A stretch of DNA of 31,184 nucleotides. Source: F1-120-MAGs238 sp964484185. GTDB taxonomy: Bacteria; Planctomycetota; Phycisphaerae; Phycisphaerales; UBA1924. Positions 30,849 through 31,184 of this stretch are shown here, piece after piece (within the stretch, counting starts at the first letter, position 1; every line of letters starts with the position of its first letter). Position numbers and translations under genes: made by a program. Under the pieces are notes generated by a model, which was not told the origin of the DNA, searched no databases, and was given only the letters and a program-made list of their open reading frames with translations. The stretch covers positions 1-31,184 of the forward strand of contig CAZAEQ010000046.1 of assembly GCA_964484185.1 (NCBI GenBank), read 5' to 3'.

Positions 30849-31184
30849 ATGCCAGCCCTCAAACGTAAACCCTCAAAGACAACAGCTCGTAAGACCGCGG
30901 CAACCTCTCCCGCCCTCACTCTGAAGAAGATCGCCGCACTCGATAAAAAAATCATCGCCGCCAAAGCCGCAAAACGCAAGGCAATCAAAAAGACTTTCGG
31001 CCAGACCGTCCGCGGCGACATGCTGTTTGAAACCCTCTCCGGTCAAACCACGCTTGCAGACCTCTTCGGCGATAAGCAGGATCTCATTGTCATCCACAAC
31101 ATGGGTCGCGCCTGCGTCTATTGCACCATGTGGGCCGATGGCTTCGTCGGGCTCGCCAATCACCTCTCCGATCGCGCCAGTTTC
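30849..31184 (+). CDS. DUF899 family thioredoxin-like protein (3' part outside window)
   Basis: The first 112 codons are present; the gene runs off the right edge. The start is ATG 30849, with AAAGGA (30836-30841) seven bases upstream. The first ~50 residues are a Lys/Ala-rich, probably disordered or coiled extension (LKKIAALDKKIIAAKAAKRK). The conserved part then begins: TLADLFGDKQDLIVIHNMGR, with ACVYCTMWADGFVGLANHL. The Cys-x2-Cys followed by WADGF and HL is the mark of DUF899 proteins, a thioredoxin-fold family annotated as peroxiredoxin-like of unknown function. Most relatives lack such a long basic N-terminus. The call depends on about 60 residues. Confidence 0.8.
   Translation, partial: MPALKRKPSKTTARKTAATSPALTLKKIAALDKKIIAAKAAKRKAIKKTFGQTVRGDMLFETLSGQTTLADLFGDKQDLIVIHNMGRACVYCTMWADGFVGLANHLSDRASF

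Noticed and set aside
1..31184. tRNA, rRNA, CRISPR array, insertion sequence or prophage
   Set aside because: No cloverleaf-like or rRNA-like stretch, no regularly spaced short repeats, no transposase, integrase or phage structural domains were seen on either strand by reading; small structured RNAs could be missed.

Overview
The window looks like a chromosomal segment of a planctomycete, most likely class Phycisphaerae. The strongest hint is the secreted protein at 28401-30647. It pairs discoidin-like domains that carry a 'DNSAASKYLNF' type motif with two C-terminal dockerin-like calcium loops (ADFNGDTVVDFFDYLDFV), a tail I associate with Phycisphaerae exoproteins. An LPS-type outer membrane (lpxB, lptD, Wzm/Wzt) and a futalosine-pathway menaquinone gene (mqnD) fit. 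No tRNA, rRNA, CRISPR array, insertion sequence or phage gene was seen.

Layout. 1-4.4 kb: the 5' part of folD (minus, running off the left edge), a receiver-XRE response regulator overlapping lpxB, three small membrane or hypothetical proteins, and a HIT protein. 4.4-10.2 kb: mutL and a very large lptD, convergent with a 12-bp gap. 10.2-12.0 kb: a DEAD-box RNA helicase with a strong terminator, then a gene-poor 320 bp. 12.0-21.2 kb: a tightly packed minus-strand glycan cluster read right to left: wzm, wzt, methyltransferase-coiled coil, double glycosyltransferase, beta-sandwich protein, HAD protein. The last three junctions are 4-bp ATGA overlaps. 21.4-25.1 kb: acnA followed by a membrane-anchored alpha/beta hydrolase. 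25.2-28.3 kb: GH29 fucosidase, mqnD, FAA-family hydrolase. 28.4-31.2 kb: the secreted discoidin/dockerin-like protein and the start of a DUF899 gene (plus strand).

How the genes fit together. Much of the window serves the cell envelope: lpxB makes the lipid A disaccharide, LptD inserts LPS in the outer membrane, and the wzm-wzt cluster appears to export a surface glycan. The most interesting inference is that the methyltransferase with a long, regularly repeated coiled coil, next to a Wzt with a carbohydrate-binding tail, is a WbdD-like chain terminator and molecular ruler, here without the WbdD kinase domain.

Two other points deserve attention. The truncated FolD has Gln where the catalytic Lys of the family is expected. 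The plus strand changes from G-rich to C-rich near 12-13 kb regardless of gene direction, as expected near a replication terminus. Start codons were chosen by family alignment and visible Shine-Dalgarno sites; many genes here lack a clear one.
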